DNA from: Notolepis coatsorum
Taxonomy: Eukaryota > Chordata > Actinopteri > Aulopiformes > Paralepididae
NCBI GenBank assembly: GCA_963971535.1
Contig: OZ020589.1
Location: 56,703,842 to 56,767,841 of the forward strand
Length of the DNA: 64,000 bases
Reading direction: 5' to 3'
Within the stretch, counting starts at the first letter, position 1. Every line of letters starts with the position of its first letter. Made by a program: the position numbers and the translations under genes. Under the pieces are notes generated by a model, which ran no database searches, was not told where the DNA came from, and saw nothing but the letters and a program-made list of their open reading frames with translations. Positions 1 to 10,773 of the stretch are shown here, one piece after another.

Positions 1-88
1 GATAAATCCCACACTTTGCTTAGAAATGGTCGTACGCACGGATTAAGCACATATCTGTGCGTACGTCACGTTGATAAATGAGGGCCCT
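1..88 (-). mobile_element. Terminal fragment of a GGGCCC-ended DNA transposon
   Basis: The stretch ends in TTGATAAATGAGGGCCC and carries the palindromic core CGTACGCAC...GTGCGTACG. It is the reverse complement of the left end of the longer element at 54676-55768 (shared cores CTTAGAAATG and CACATATCTGTGCGTACG). Only one terminus is inside the window; the rest lies before base 1. The TIR looks like those I associate with fish PIF/Harbinger-type elements, but no 3-bp target duplication can be checked here, so the superfamily is inferred. Confidence 0.6.
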
Positions 89-1027
89 GGAGTCCTGACA
101 CAACTGACCTGGCCTGAAAGCTAAGCAGGATCAAAGCCTGATGTCAACATCATCATGAAAGCGAGTGGCAGATGAAAGGACAATTGTGTTGTGGACTATG
201 GACTAGATGATGGACGGAAGGTGGACAGTAAAGAGTGAACAATGATTAAAGTGTTATTAGATTTAGGCCATGACATGTTACATTACATGTTGGTTTTGTA
301 TTCAAGTGAAAATACGCATGAGAATATGATCTTTTATTTGATGAAGAACTAAAGATTGAAGTGGAGTGAATGTTTGAAGTGAATGTTGGAAAATGTAAGG
401 TTACTGGCTGTAAGTCACAATAGGTCACGGTTTTACCTTTCTTACAAATCTTGACAACAGGGAGTTAATTTTTTCTCCTGTAAGAACGGAGGTTTACTGG
501 CAAATATTGTGGGCCTATTGATGGAATGCCTCGAATGGACTTGCGGAATTAGTAGGTCTATGGATTAGATAGGCCTGAGCGGTGATTTTCACTGCTGGTC
601 GACGTATTCTGCTTCTAGGCACAGTAACTGGGGGAGTTGATATATATGTATGCACTAAACACTAGTGCAGAGTCACAGTATAGATACAGGTGTATCTAAA
701 GGGAGGATATGTTGAGATGGGAAACAGGTTGAATAAAGATTTTAAGTGGGGAGATAAGGTGTAAAAATACAGGAAAATGGATGTACGAGGCACTGAACAA
801 GCAAAGTTGTGTATCCTACTATTTAACATTATTATCAAAATGTTTTCAGCATATAAAAGAAAAGGCTGTTAGATGATAAGTTGGTTTTTGCAAATATAGA
901 AGGGAAAACTTCATACAATAATCTGCAATTTACTTGGTGATGAATAAGTTACAAATAAGAAATTAATTTAATAGTAGTTTATGTGTTGAAAGTGTTCAAC
1001 TTGTGCATGCTGATGGTTTACAAAGAC
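89..1027. other. Unassigned AT-rich DNA
   Basis: No coding similarity seen on either strand; the only reading frames are short and low-complexity. It holds a short 5S-rRNA-like block at about 113-145, listed separately. The remainder has no repeats that recur elsewhere in the window as far as I can see. Confidence 0.5.
113..145 (+). other. Short 5S rRNA-like block (box A region)
   Basis: The string GAAAGCTAAGCAGGATC followed by AAAGCCTG resembles vertebrate 5S rRNA around internal box A (GGAAGCTAAGCAGGGTCGG, then GCCTG). The box C part (GGATGGGAGACC) is not present downstream, so this is not a 5S gene. It may be a fragment of a 5S-derived SINE (SINE3 type) or chance. About 12 consecutive identical bases are the whole support. 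Confidence 0.3.
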
Positions 1028-1127
1028 CCACGCTAAGAGCGGGACGCTTAGCCAGTACTCATATAACTAGGTTATATACATAACCTGTCGTTATATAGTG
1101 TACTTGCATCGCGTCCCGCTCTTAAGC
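1028..1127. repeat. Terminal inverted-repeat hairpin of a DIRS-type element
   Basis: Two nested inverted repeats: CTAAGAGCGGGACGC (about 1033-1047) pairs with GCGTCCCGCTCTTAAG (1111-1126), and inside them AGTAC...ATATAAC pairs with GTTATATAG..GTACT (1055-1104). It lies just beyond the 3' end of the minus-strand recombinase, where a DIRS terminus is expected. The motif ACTCAT..AAC..GGTTATAT.CATAACCT recurs in the inverted repeats at 12.33-12.61 kb, which supports a shared origin. Confidence 0.55.
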
Positions 1128-1363
1128 CATACCGAGATATGGGGTAGAGCGGACGCGAGGCCCGACAGATGCACCCCCTGAGGACCCGTAAGCCCACATC
1201 AAGGGGGAAGGGGAGTCCCGTCACCCCATCCTTCCTAATGAAGAGGGGGCGCAGTCAACTCCACCCGAGTGCGAACAAGAGGGAACTAGAACCCCTTGAA
1301 CACACAGCACAGGCGGAACCACGTGTGACACAACACACTGTGGCCCATACCCACACACCCCTG

Positions 1364-2437
1364 CTACCCCACCAAAGGACGGGAAGCAGGAGAGGCCACA
1401 GATCTCAGAACCGCCTGGGAGACAGAACCCCCGGTCATGTCCATGAGGTAAAACCTTACGAAGGGACCCGGGGAGGACCATGAAGCTGCAGCAAAGATGT
1501 CCTCCACCGAGGCCCCACCCAGCAGAGCGGCAGAGGCTGCCACCCCACGAGTGGAGTGCGCCCTGACGCCCCCAGGGGGAGCCAGCCCGGCCAACGTGTA
1601 GCAAAGGGCAATGCCCTCGCACAACCAATGGGACAGGCGCTGTTTCGATAGTGCCTTACCAGCACGAGAACCACCGACAGACAAAACTGATCGGTAGCCC
1701 TGAGGCCCTGAGTACGGCTGAGGTAAATCCCCAAAGCCCGGACCGGACATGACAGATGAAGGCCCGCCTCCAACTCACTAGCGTGAGGAGGTGGATGAAA
1801 CGCCTGAACCACAATATCCCTGGAGCGGAAGGAACTCCGGATATTTGTAGGCACGAAGGCAGGATTAGGCCGCAGAGTGGCACCGCAATCGGAACGAAAG
1901 ACAGGCACTGGTCGTACAGAGAGAGCACGAAGCTCACCCATGCGTTTAGCGGAGGTGACGGCCAGCAAGAACGCGGTCTTTGAACGACAGCTGTTCCAAC
2001 GGCGCTTGCTCAAGAGGCTCAAACGGGGCCAAGGACAACCGACCGAGGACCAATTGAAGATCCCAACTCGGAGCCAAAGAGCGTTTTACCGGCTTAACGC
2101 GTCGGGCGCCAAGCAGGAAACGCTTCACAAGAGGGTGGCTGAACAAAACATCACCCTCAAATCCCTCATGATAAGAGGATATAGCTGCTGCATATACCCT
2201 CACCGTCGAAGCCGACAGTCTATCAAGGAGAGACTGGAGGTAAACAAGGACAATATCCAGGGGGCAGGACATCGGTCCCTGCCCCCCCGTGTTACACCAC
2301 TCTTGGAACATACGCCATCCGCCCGCATAAAGCGCGACAGTGGAGGGAGCATGCGCATTCCGGATGGTATCAACCACAGAAGGGTCCATCCTCTCCAGAC
2401 TTACCCTCTCACCAGCCAAACCATCAGACGTTGGCAC
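1364..2437 (-). pseudogene. DIRS-type tyrosine recombinase, frameshifted
   Basis: This integrase of a DIRS retrotransposon would insert circular cDNA by site-specific recombination. Reading from 2437 down, the N-terminal SAM-like part (STVALYAGGWRMFQEWC) is in one frame, the catalytic Arg region (TSAKRMGELRAL) in a second frame from about 2020, and the HxxR box (AHSTRGVAA) plus the likely nucleophile Tyr (FVRFYLMDM) in a third from about 1750. All recognisable catalytic blocks are present, but at least two frameshifts break the frame. The gene is 3'-most in the element, directly before the terminal hairpin, as usual for DIRS. Recognition is from family motifs; the family is clear, the subfamily not. 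Confidence 0.85.
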
Positions 2438-3180
2438 AACACCAGGTGCTGAACAGCGACCAGTGTGCTTGAGTGAGGGCCTTCGCCGACCAAGGAATAG
2501 GCCATGGCGGAGCTACCAGTAGCTGGAGCAGGACCGGGAACCACACAGCTGCGCCCCGGTCCGGCGCAATCAGGATCAAGGGCCTGCGCTCCTCAATGTA
2601 CCCGCCCCAACATCTGACCTAACAGATGTATGGGGAAAGAATCCCAGGCGGCACGGCATCGGTCCCAGACCTGCCTGGCTATGTCCGGACGTAATCCCCA
2701 CCCGTCAGGATGAGGACCGCCAGCGACATTAAACCTGTACCCACATTCACCCTGTCGGGGATGTGGGGAGCCCTCAGGCCGCGCAGATGGAGGACGCCCA
2801 TAGCCAGCCGCCCGCCGCCCGGTGCAGACAGTACGGTGAGCGTACTCATCCCTGTCTGTCAATATACGACACTGACGTCGTATCAAGCGTGTCGCAACGC
2901 GCTCTGAGAGGGATGCCCATAGCACTCCACCCGTTGACTGGGAAGAGGAGTACTCCACTTCCAGTCTACAGCAACCCCAGGCTGGTAGGAACCCTGCGTG
3001 GCATGAGACCTGACGATCCACCTTGACCGCCAAGGACCAGAACGTCGGCAGGGCAGAATACACTTCGTAACCCCTGACGACGCAGAGGCCCCAGTGCGGC
3101 CTACACGCACTTGGTGAAGATGTGGGGAGCCAGAGAAAAGCCGAACGGCAGCCCCTGGTACCCATACGCTAACCCTGTAA
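2438..3180 (-). pseudogene. DIRS reverse transcriptase/RNase H remnant (3' portion)
   Basis: In broken frames on the minus strand the order is DIRS-like. From about 3180 down comes the RT segment GLAYGYQGLPFGFSLAPHIF then TKCV, a stop, and AALGPLRRQGLR. At about 2700-2640 is the WGLRPDIARQVWDRCR block that precedes the recombinase in DIRS polyproteins. At about 2590-2460 is LILIAP...WFP.LLQLL..PWPIP, the stretch just before the recombinase. Part of RNase H appears deleted. The RT begins abruptly at 3180, where the L2 LINE is inserted; the upstream half of the RT is at 6611 and above. Confidence 0.7.
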
Positions 3181-3599
3181 AGTCAAGTCAATAGTTTTAT
3201 TTGTCACGGCATACAAGTATACAATGAAATGCGGGTGGTCTTGCCCGCAACATGTGCAATACAGTGGTACAACATGTAATAGAATCCAATAAAAACAACA
3301 TTGTGCAATAAACAGGTAACAGGTAACATGGTGTGACATCTCGGTATCTGTACATAGTTATTTACAGAGCATATAAGACATGCTAGGTAGCTTTGGTAGT
3401 GCAATACACTGTTACTGTTGTTATACTAATTTAAAGTGGCCTTTCCTTTTGGCCATAAGTGTGGGTGTGTGCGGCATGAGTGTGTGCCCGCTCATGTTAA
3501 AGTGTTAAAGTGGCTGCTAGTGTGTGAGCGTGCACAGCGTGCGTGTCGTGTGTGTGCTCATGTGTGCTTGTGTGTGGATAGTTCAGTGTTCTGTGGCAC

Positions 3600-4988
3600 T
3601 CAATGTTGATTGTTCAAGGCTCTGATGGCCTGGGGGAAGAAGCTGAGCCTAAGCCTCTCTGTCCTAGTAGCTGGGGTTCGCAGGCGTCTGCCTGACCTCA
3701 GCAGCTGGAACAGGCTGTTATTGGGGTGGTGGGGGTCTTTCATTATTCTGCAGGCTCTGGATTTGCACCTCTTGTTGTATAGAACCTGCAGGGGAGGTAG
3801 TGCAATACCCGTGGTACGCTCGGCTGAGCGCACCACTCTCTGTAGGGCCTTCTTGTCCTGTGCCGTGCTGTTTCCATACCAGGCAGTGATGTTTCTGGTC
3901 AAGATGCTCTCTACAGCTCCTGAGTAGAAGGACTGGAGTATCTTCCCCGATACTCTGAACTTCCTTAACTGTCTCAGGTGGTAGAGGCGCTGCTTCGCCT
4001 TCTTTACTACTGTGTCTATGTGTGTTGACCATGTCAGATCCTCTGAGATGTGGACGCCCAGGTACTTAAAGCTGCTCACCCTGTCCACGGTAGCCCCGTT
4101 AATCATCAGTGGTGTGTGTGTCTCCTGCTGTCCTCTCCTATAATCCACGATCAGCTCCTTGGTTTTACCAATGTTCAGGAGCAGGCTGTTGTCCTGGCAC
4201 CAGCGTTCCAGTACCTCAACCTCCTCCCGGTAGGCCTTCTCGTCATTGTCCGAGATCAGCCCCACCACCACCGTGTCGTCTGCGAACTTCACTATGGAGT
4301 TGGAGCTGAACTTGGCCACACAGTCGTGTGTGTATAGTGAGTACAGCAGGGGGCTCAGAACACAGCCCTGGGGCGACCCGATGCTCAGGGTGATGGTGTT
4401 GGAGGTCTGACCCCCCACCCTGACCGCCTGGGGTCTTTCACTCAGAAAGTCCAGTACCCAGGCGCTCAGAGCGGAGCTCAGACCCAGCTCGATCAGCCTG
4501 TCCACCAGTCTGGTGGGGACTATGGTGTTGAACGCTGAGTTGTAGTCAATGAACAACAGTCTCACATAGCCCCCCTTCTGACGGTCCAGGTGAGAGAGGG
4601 TGCTGTGCAGTACTTGGGAGACTGCATCGTCAGTGGACCTGTTTGGCCTGTATGCAAATTGCATAGGGTCCATATCGCTGGGGAGGGAGGCACAAATGTG
4701 ATCCTTGACCAGCCTCTCGAAACATTTCATGGCCACAGAGGTGAGTGCCACCGGTCTGTAGTCATTGAGACCTGCTGGGGAGGGTTTCTTTGGTACCGGG
4801 ATAATGGTAGACATCTTGAAGCAGTCAGGGACCACTGACTCCTTCAGGGATCGATTAAATATGGTGGTGAACACAGGGGCTAGCTGGTTAGCACAGGACT
4901 TGAGTATGCGTCCTGTTATTCCATCTGGGCCAGCCGCATTCCTGGTGTTCACCTGCATAAATGCTCTTCTCACACTGTGTACTGTCAA
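3600..4988 (-). CDS. L2-type LINE reverse transcriptase domain (intact frame)
   Basis: 462 residues without a stop. Order from the N terminus: fingers motif with NAAGPDGITGRIL, the IIPVPKK and NDYRPVALT blocks, palm block A with [12 protein letters not shown], block B ([19 protein letters not shown]), catalytic FADDT (about 4280-4295), thumb ([14 protein letters not shown]), and the C-terminal tail ending in FFPQAIRALNNQ. All catalytic aspartates are present. It is the downstream part of a single EN-RT protein; the first Met shown is simply the first after a C-run frameshift near 5020-5033. Close in sequence to the RT at 36413-37807 but clearly a different subfamily. Confidence 0.9.
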   Translation of the reverse strand: MTVHSVRRAFMQVNTRNAAGPDGITGRILKSCANQLAPVFTTIFNRSLKESVVPDCFKMSTIIPVPKKPSPAGLNDYRPVALTSVAMKCFERLVKDHICASLPSDMDPMQFAYRPNRSTDDAVSQVLHSTLSHLDRQKGGYVRLLFIDYNSAFNTIVPTRLVDRLIELGLSSALSAWVLDFLSERPQAVRVGGQTSNTITLSIGSPQGCVLSPLLYSLYTHDCVAKFSSNSIVKFADDTVVVGLISDNDEKAYREEVEVLERWCQDNSLLLNIGKTKELIVDYRRGQQETHTPLMINGATVDRVSSFKYLGVHISEDLTWSTHIDTVVKKAKQRLYHLRQLRKFRVSGKILQSFYSGAVESILTRNITAWYGNSTAQDKKALQRVVRSAERTTGIALPPLQVLYNKRCKSRACRIMKDPHHPNNSLFQLLRSGRRLRTPATRTERLRLSFFPQAIRALNNQH

Positions 4989-5560
4989 TGAGAGAGCGTC
5001 CCCGCCCCCCCGCGGATGCCCCCCCCCCCCCCCTCCACAACAGCCGGCGCACCAGTGACGTTACTAGCCGTTGAGCTAGCAGTGCCACTGTTTGCACCAA
5101 ACCGCGCGTAGAAGGTGTTGAGCTGGTCCGCAAGGGAGGCGTCGTCGCTCCCCATTGAGGGGGCGCTGACTTTGTAGTCAGTTATAGTCCTCAGTCCCTG
5201 CCATAAGCCTCTTGTGTCATTCTGTGCCATTTGTGCCTCCATCTTGTCGGCATACGTCCTCTTAGCAAGTTTAACAGCCTTGCGCAGAGTGTAGACTGTT
5301 GTCTTGTACTCTTCCATGTTTCCTGACTCTCTGCCCAGGTTATAAGCAGTGGTGCGAGAGTTCAGGGCTGCTCTGATAGTACTGTCCACCCATGGTTTCT
5401 GGTTTGGGAACACCCTCGCCTTCTTTGTGGGGACAATACTATCAGCCAGTGTTGTTATGAATGACACCACAGTGTCTGTGAACTCGCTGACGTCACTGGT
5501 GCTCCTCTCGAACATTCCCCCGTCGGCGACGTCTAGTGCGTCCTGAAGCGTGGCCTCTGA
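4985..5560 (-). pseudogene. L2-type LINE EN-RT linker segment
   Basis: This open stretch joins endonuclease and RT. It contains VFPNQKPWVDSTIRAALNSR and the helix-rich KAVKLAKRTYADKME block, which also occur as FPNQKPWVD... and AVKEAKRRYRDKVE in the second L2 at 35875. It ends in a glycine-rich stretch made by the C/G homopolymer at 5019-5033, where the frame slips into the RT. Upstream, the run of T at 5571-5580 breaks continuity with the endonuclease. Confidence 0.75.
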
Positions 5561-6581
5561 TTGGTCGTCCCATTTTTTTTTACCTCTCGTGACACGATGC
5601 CGTCACGTGATCTCTGTTTGTAAGCGGGGACCAACAAGATGGCGGCATGATCCGACGTGTTCATCGCTCCCGCTAATGGTGGGGCCGGTACAGCCTTGTA
5701 TCCGGATCTGAACGGGGTGTAACAGTGGTCGAGTGTATTTCCTCCTCTTGTGGAGCAGACGATGTGCTGAAAGAAAGACGGCATGACTTTTTTCAGATTC
5801 GCCTGATTGAAATCCCCGGCTACAATCATGGCCGCGTCTGGGTGCTTGATCTGGTGTGTGTTCAGATGGTCGTGTAGTTCGGCTAGCGCCCTGCCGACGT
5901 TCGCCTGGGGGGAATGTACACTGCAGTCATGATCACTGCAGTGAACTCGCGTGGAAGATGGAAGGGGCGACATTGGATCGAGAGGTGTTCCATGTCGGGA
6001 GAGCATGAACGGGAGAGTATCTTCACCTCCCCGGGGCTAGTGCAGCCGTTGTTGGTCATAAGGCAGAGACCCCCGCCGATGCTCTTCCCGGAGGCTTCTG
6101 TACGGTCCGCTCTGAAGATGGTGAAGGAGATGGAGGGAGAGATGCTGTGATCGGGAGTCACTGGTTTCAGCCAGGTCTCCGTGAAACACAGGATATTGCA
6201 GTCCTTCATCTCTCGCTGGAATCGGACCCTCGCTCGTAAATCATCCATCTTACTCTCTAGCGAACGTGCATTCGCCAGGAAGATAGATGGAATAGCCGGA
6301 CGGTAAGCAGATCTTCTTAGTCTTAATCTGATCCTGCTCCTCTTCCCCCTGTGTTTCTTCTTTGTCTTGGGGCCGTCTCCCGCGTCTTTGTCTCTTCTGA
6401 TCTCCATTGGCCATTCTTGGCATGATAAAGTGTCTCTAAACTCCTCTTTGAGTCCGGAGTTTAGGTCAATAAGTGACTGGCGGTCGTATGACGTCCCCGC
6501 CAGTGATGCTTTGATAAAAAAAGTAGTAAAAACAAACATAATAACTAAAAATTTGCACATTCGTTGCTGAGCAAAACCCAT
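5533..6581 (-). pseudogene. L2-type LINE AP-like endonuclease, frameshifted
   Basis: Two overlapping frames make one endonuclease. The first (6581-5883) has a hydrophobic N-terminal stretch, an Arg/Lys-rich linker, then LANARSLESKMDDLRARV and ILCFTETWL (the active-site Glu). The second (6006-5533) carries IVAGDFNQANL, GNTLDHCY and NTSDHAAI, the conserved Asp/His motifs of EEP nucleases. The slip lies near 5890, inside ..TSAGR/QANVGRALAEL. It would nick target DNA to prime reverse transcription. The hydrophobic N terminus is unusual for this protein and may be an out-of-frame extension. Confidence 0.8.
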
Positions 6582-6610
6582 GGCGACTGACTCGGGTCAC
6601 GCCATGATCA

Positions 6611-7600
6611 CAGTGAGGAAGCATAGGTAAGCCCTAGGACGGAAGATCGGGAATGCGAACACGCATCCTACAGGTCTATGGAGGAGAACCAGACCCCCAC
6701 CTGACAGTGTTCAACAGGTAAGAGACGATCCAAAAAATACTGAACCTTCCCATGGTCCACCATGGGTCTGACACCCCCCCCCCCCCCCCCTCCCGATTTC
6801 TCAGGCACCAGAGAACACCGGGAGGAAAACGCCACGACGATGGCTTGCTTCGTCCACAGAGATCAGATCTCGTCGACCAGAGCTGTCACTGCTGGTGACC
6901 CAGACAATAGGGTCTGTACCAAACCCGAAAACGGGTGGGGTTGTGTTTTAAATACAAGTCCCCGCCTCAGCGTTCTCTCCATCCACCTCGACATATGGTA
7001 CTGCCGTAGCCATATGTGATGACACTCCCAACGCACCCGCCGCCATGTGGCGCAGGTCCGCAAGGAACTGTAGATAGGTGGCCCGGTCCCACCCGCTGTG
7101 CGTAGCCAACCCTGGACCTGTGCGAGCAGAGCGTTCCGTGGAGTCACCCAATGGGGGACCCCGACAGAAAGGGCCGGTTTGATATGGAGGAAGCTGACAT
7201 CAATCTAGGTGACAAAAGCCCCCCCACTGAACACCCCTCCAGAACATGCTGAGGAGTTGTTCTGCAGCCGGACATGCAAGGCGTGAGGACCCCATGGGTT
7301 CCTACACACCGTAGCCCTGCAGTGATATTACTACCACCTAAATCACACGCACCTCTTCTTTTCAGACCACTGCCGATCTCGTGGGAGTGGGAGGCACCAA
7401 CATGATACCTGGCCTGGCGAAGGCGAGGCCGGGGAAGCCCGCACTGTGTGCCTCAAAAGGTTTTGAGCCCCCCTGCTGACAACACCTATAGTTGACAGAC
7501 TTAACACCAGGCTCAACCAACACAGCTTGACAGCACAACATTCTCACGGACAGACCCAGGCTCAGCCATCAACTGGGTGTCAGCCCCTGTCCCCATGAGA
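6611..7600 (-). pseudogene. DIRS RT 5' remnant and unassigned upstream sequence
   Basis: On the minus strand at about 6720-6615, frames read YFLDRLLPVEHCQVGVWFSS then IDL, a stop, and DAC, and in another frame IFRPRAYLCFL. These match the pre-catalytic and block A part of DIRS RTs (WF.. .DLKDAYFH...RAYLRF). They abut the L2 insertion, beyond which the RT continues at 3180. Reading 7151-6948 gives a 67-residue open stretch (..LADLRHMAAGALGVSSHMATAV..) that may be upstream DIRS coding sequence, which I do not recognise. A C-run sits at 6774-6790. Everything above about 7150 is unassigned. Confidence 0.5.
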
Positions 7601-7777
7601 AGCAAAAAGTGGGGCCGCCCGCGCTTCAACGAAGGCACGCGGCCCGCAGCCAAAGGAAACAATCAGAGGGAAAGCCCTTCATCTTTTTGTTGTACTGGTC
7701 AGCCTGATGCCCCTGTTCCACTTAGGTGTGCCTCTGGGCCAACAGCATAGCAGACCGGAGATCGGCCGCCAGGGACT

Positions 7778-9634
7778 TCACATAGGCATCATAGTCACAG
7801 ACCACCTCGTCCTGGAGCACATTCTTAAACAGCAGATCAACTGGCAGACCCTCCCGAACATCAGGTAAAAGGGGGCAAAGCCAGTCGTCTCATGCTGTGT
7901 ACAATTGTAGGCGAAGGTCAGGCTCTGGACCATCTGGGGCCATCTGTGCTTAGACTCCGATGGCAGGGAGCGCAGCATTCCACCCAGGGTCCGATTGAAT
8001 CTCTCAGTGCCACCATTCCCCATAGGGTGATACGAAGTGGTCCAGGACTGCGTGACCCCTGCTAACTCCAGCAGCTCCGCCATCAACTCACTCTGGAAGT
8101 TCGCTCCTTGGTCCGAATGCAGGCGCTGTGGGAAGCCATACACACAGAAGTAGTTGTCCCACAGCTTTTTAGCAACCTTCTTCGCGGTTTGGTCTTTGCA
8201 GGGGAAGGCATGGGCCAGCTTTGTAAAGTGGTCAGTTATGACCAGAACATCCACAGACTTGTTGTTATTATCTTCAGCTGACCAGAAGTCGATGCACACC
8301 AGCTCCAGTGGTGCAGAGGTTGTTATGCTCTCCAGAGGGGCTCTGGCCGCCGGCTCTGGAGTCTTGCTGAGTATGCATCTGGGACAGTTCCTCACATGGC
8401 CCCGCACATCCTTCTCCATGTCATACCAGTAGAAATGCTGACGTACGAGAGACAGTGTTCTAGGTTGACCTTGGTGACCAGCTAAGTCATGCACACCAGA
8501 CAGCGCCTCCGACTTCAAGGACTCAGGCAGAACATACTGGAACCTCTTGTGCCTGGTCATGTGGTCCTTCGTAACCCTGTACAAGATGCCGTTCTGCATA
8601 GCGAGCCTCTCCCACTGCTTCAGCATCCTCAAGGCGGGCTGATCTTCATAGCCGCGCTCGCGTCTGGAGGGTCTGCGGCCCCTTTCGACGTAAAAGATGA
8701 CTCTGGAGACGGTGACGTCTTTTCGCTGGCGGGCCTGCAGATCGGCCAACGACAAGGAGGAGACTGTGTCGTGGTCGGCAGTGACAACAGTGGACAGGTG
8801 ACCCGCCATAGATACTGCCCTGTGTCTTGGCGCAGAGTCCCAGTCTTCCTGGGAGGAAAGCACCGTGGAGGTCTCATCCGCCGACATGGACACATCAGCA
8901 ACCGCACATCCAGAAGGGGTCACTAGAGCTTGGGGCTGGCATGTTAGACGGAAGATATCCTGCACCCCCCTGTTCTCCACATCACACACTTGCTCCAGCA
9001 GAGCGGAGTAAGGCTCGGTCAAGAGACGCCGGCTGAGCGGCCTCACGAAGGGATCTCTGCTCAGCGCATCGGCTACTGTATTCAGCCTCCCAGGCACATG
9101 CTGCTCGCATGCGTCAAGTTTAGGCTTGGTCATGATGTATGTGAGTGGATTATTATCAGTCCACACAGTGAACTTGTGACCCTTGAGCCAGTGACTGAAT
9201 TTGTCACACACTGACCATTTGAGGGCCAGGAACTCCAGTCTGTGGGCAGGATAGTTCGTTTGACTGCGGCTGAGCGACTTGCTCGCAAAGGCGATTGGTC
9301 TGGCCTTCTCCTCCCCGACAGGGACTTGAGAGAGCACTGCTCCAATACCGTCCAGTGACGCATCAGTGGAGAGGATGAACGGCCTCTCAAAGTCCGGGTG
9401 AGCCAGCACTACACAGTCGACGAGTGCCCTCTTGAGCTCCTCAAACGCAGTCTCACAGGCGGGAGTCAAGTCCTCAGGAGTCAGCTTCCGGAACGTACCG
9501 GCTCTCGTACGACCAGCACTGGTCTTCCCTTTCCTCTTCTGGCCAGCTGTCAAGGCGAAGAGGGGCTTGGCTATACTGGAGCAGCCATGTATGAAATGTT
9601 GGTAATACAACACCATGCCGAGGAAGGATCTCAC
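7778..9634 (-). pseudogene. Gypsy RNase H and integrase
   Basis: 618 open residues. The N terminus is the RT connection (RSFLGMVLYYQHFI), then RNase H with STDASLDGIGAVLSQ, the Glu in RLEFLALKWSV and TDNNPLTYIM. The segment KLDACEQHVPGRLNTVADA lacks the roughly 15 residues normally between ACEQ and VPGRLN, so an in-frame deletion has removed part of the domain. Next come the H2C2 zinc finger (HDLAGHQGQPRTL...CPRCILSK) and a DD35E core (CIDFWSAED, HSDQGANFQSE, NGGTERFNR). A frameshift near 7860 removes the normal C-terminal tail. Confidence 0.9.
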
Positions 9635-9664
9635 TCTCTTCTGAGCGGGAGTGCGGCCATCCGA

Positions 9665-10240
9665 CTACATCAGATTCTCTCTCTGGAAGCCAGAGATGAC
9701 GGAGACCTTCTCTTGGTCGACAGAGACTCCACTGGCATCGACCACATGACCCAGGAACCTGACCGACCTCTGTAAGAAGTTACATTTCTTCTGTGAGAGC
9801 TTGAGGTTGTTCACTCTGAGTCTGCAGAAGACCACCTCCAATCGCTTCAACGCCTCCTCCTCAGACGGCGCAAACACCAGCAGGTCGTCCAAGTAGCACA
9901 AGAGGCTGGAGTAGTTGAGGTCGCCAAAGATGCCGAGCATCATACGCATGAAAGATGCCGGACTGTTGCACAGGCCTTGCGGGAGTCTGTTGTACTCGTA
10001 CAAGCCCAGTGGTGTTGTGAAGGCAGTGTACCGCCGGTCAGACACATGGAGAGGGACGTTGTAGAACCCTGAGGTCAGATCCATGGTGCTAAAGAAAGCG
10101 TTCCCACCAAGGGCAGCAAGGCAGTCGGACTGATGGGGCAACGGATGAGCATCTTTGACGGTCTTTGCGTTGAGCCAGCGGAAATCCGTACAGATCCTGA
10201 GGTCTCCATTTTTCTTCCACACCATGACCAGAGGTGAGGC
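9665..10240 (-). pseudogene. Gypsy reverse transcriptase, main part
   Basis: The RT palm: KNGDLRICTDFRWLN, FFSTMDLTSGFYNVPL, TPLGLYEYNRLPQGLCNSPA and the catalytic SLLCYLDDLLVFA. It ends at a TAG stop in the same frame as the RNase H/integrase that resumes 30 bases later, so a single nonsense change separates the two. It joins the upstream RT segment by a frameshift near 10230. Confidence 0.9.
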
Positions 10241-10773
10241 ATACTCATCGACTTGGAGATTATCCCCTTCACCTCCATCTCAGTCAACACCTCTCTCAGT
10301 TTGTGATAGTCAGCTGGGGGGACACGCCTAAAGGGCAGGCGGAATGGACGGTCGTCTGAGAGGTGGATACGGTGCACAAAGTCTTTGACCTCTCCACAGT
10401 CCAGCTTGTCCTTGGAGAAGACATCTTGATACGTCACCAGTAGGTCAGCTAGCCTCTTCTTCCCATCAGGAGACACCTCACATGACTTGATGTTCACGTC
10501 CTCCAGTCCACAGTCGGCCAACATCTGCTCAGCATCTAACGAGGAGCCAGGAGAGGCGGAGGAGCTGGAGACACCAGACTGCTGCTGACACAGGCCCTGA
10601 GTGATGGACAGATCTTCAACAGCAAGACAAGGTGAGACATCAGCCAGTTTGGCATTACGACGGAGCGTGATGGGGCTCTGTGTCGGGTTCAAGACCTTCA
10701 TGGGGACCCAGTGGTCGCCCCACATGGGAGTCACCACTCTCCCCACTATGATGTTGCGAGGGGCCGACCTCAT
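10226..10773 (-). pseudogene. Gypsy protease-RT junction segment
   Basis: An open stretch holding the region between protease and RT. RNIIVGRVVTPMWGDHWVPM and VLNPTQSPITLRRNAKLADV fit the post-protease spacer, then DVFSKDKLDCGEVKDFVHRI, PFRLPFRRVPPADYHKLREV and MEVKGIISKS are the RT fingers. The protease active site (DTG/DSG) is not in the window; sequence similarity ends near 10790. Confidence 0.75.

Larger units (their letters stand above)
3181..6610 (-). mobile_element. Nearly full-length L2/CR1-superfamily LINE (Maui/Rex1-like)
   Basis: A minus-strand non-LTR retrotransposon of about 3.4 kb with an AP-like endonuclease followed by a reverse transcriptase. The 3' end is at 3181 (minus-strand reading ends ...GACAAATAAAACTATTGACTTGACT). 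The 5' end is near 6600-6615. A TG-rich stretch (3470-3575) is 3' UTR. The frame is interrupted in only about three places, two of them at homopolymer runs (T run 5571-5580, C run 5019-5033), so the copy is fairly young or the breaks may be sequencing errors. It interrupts a DIRS RT. No clear target duplication was found. Confidence 0.85.

Noticed and set aside
1221-1628. Open frames overlapping the DIRS recombinase in other frames (both strands)
   Set aside because: They overlap recognisable recombinase motifs in the correct frames and have no similarity of their own.
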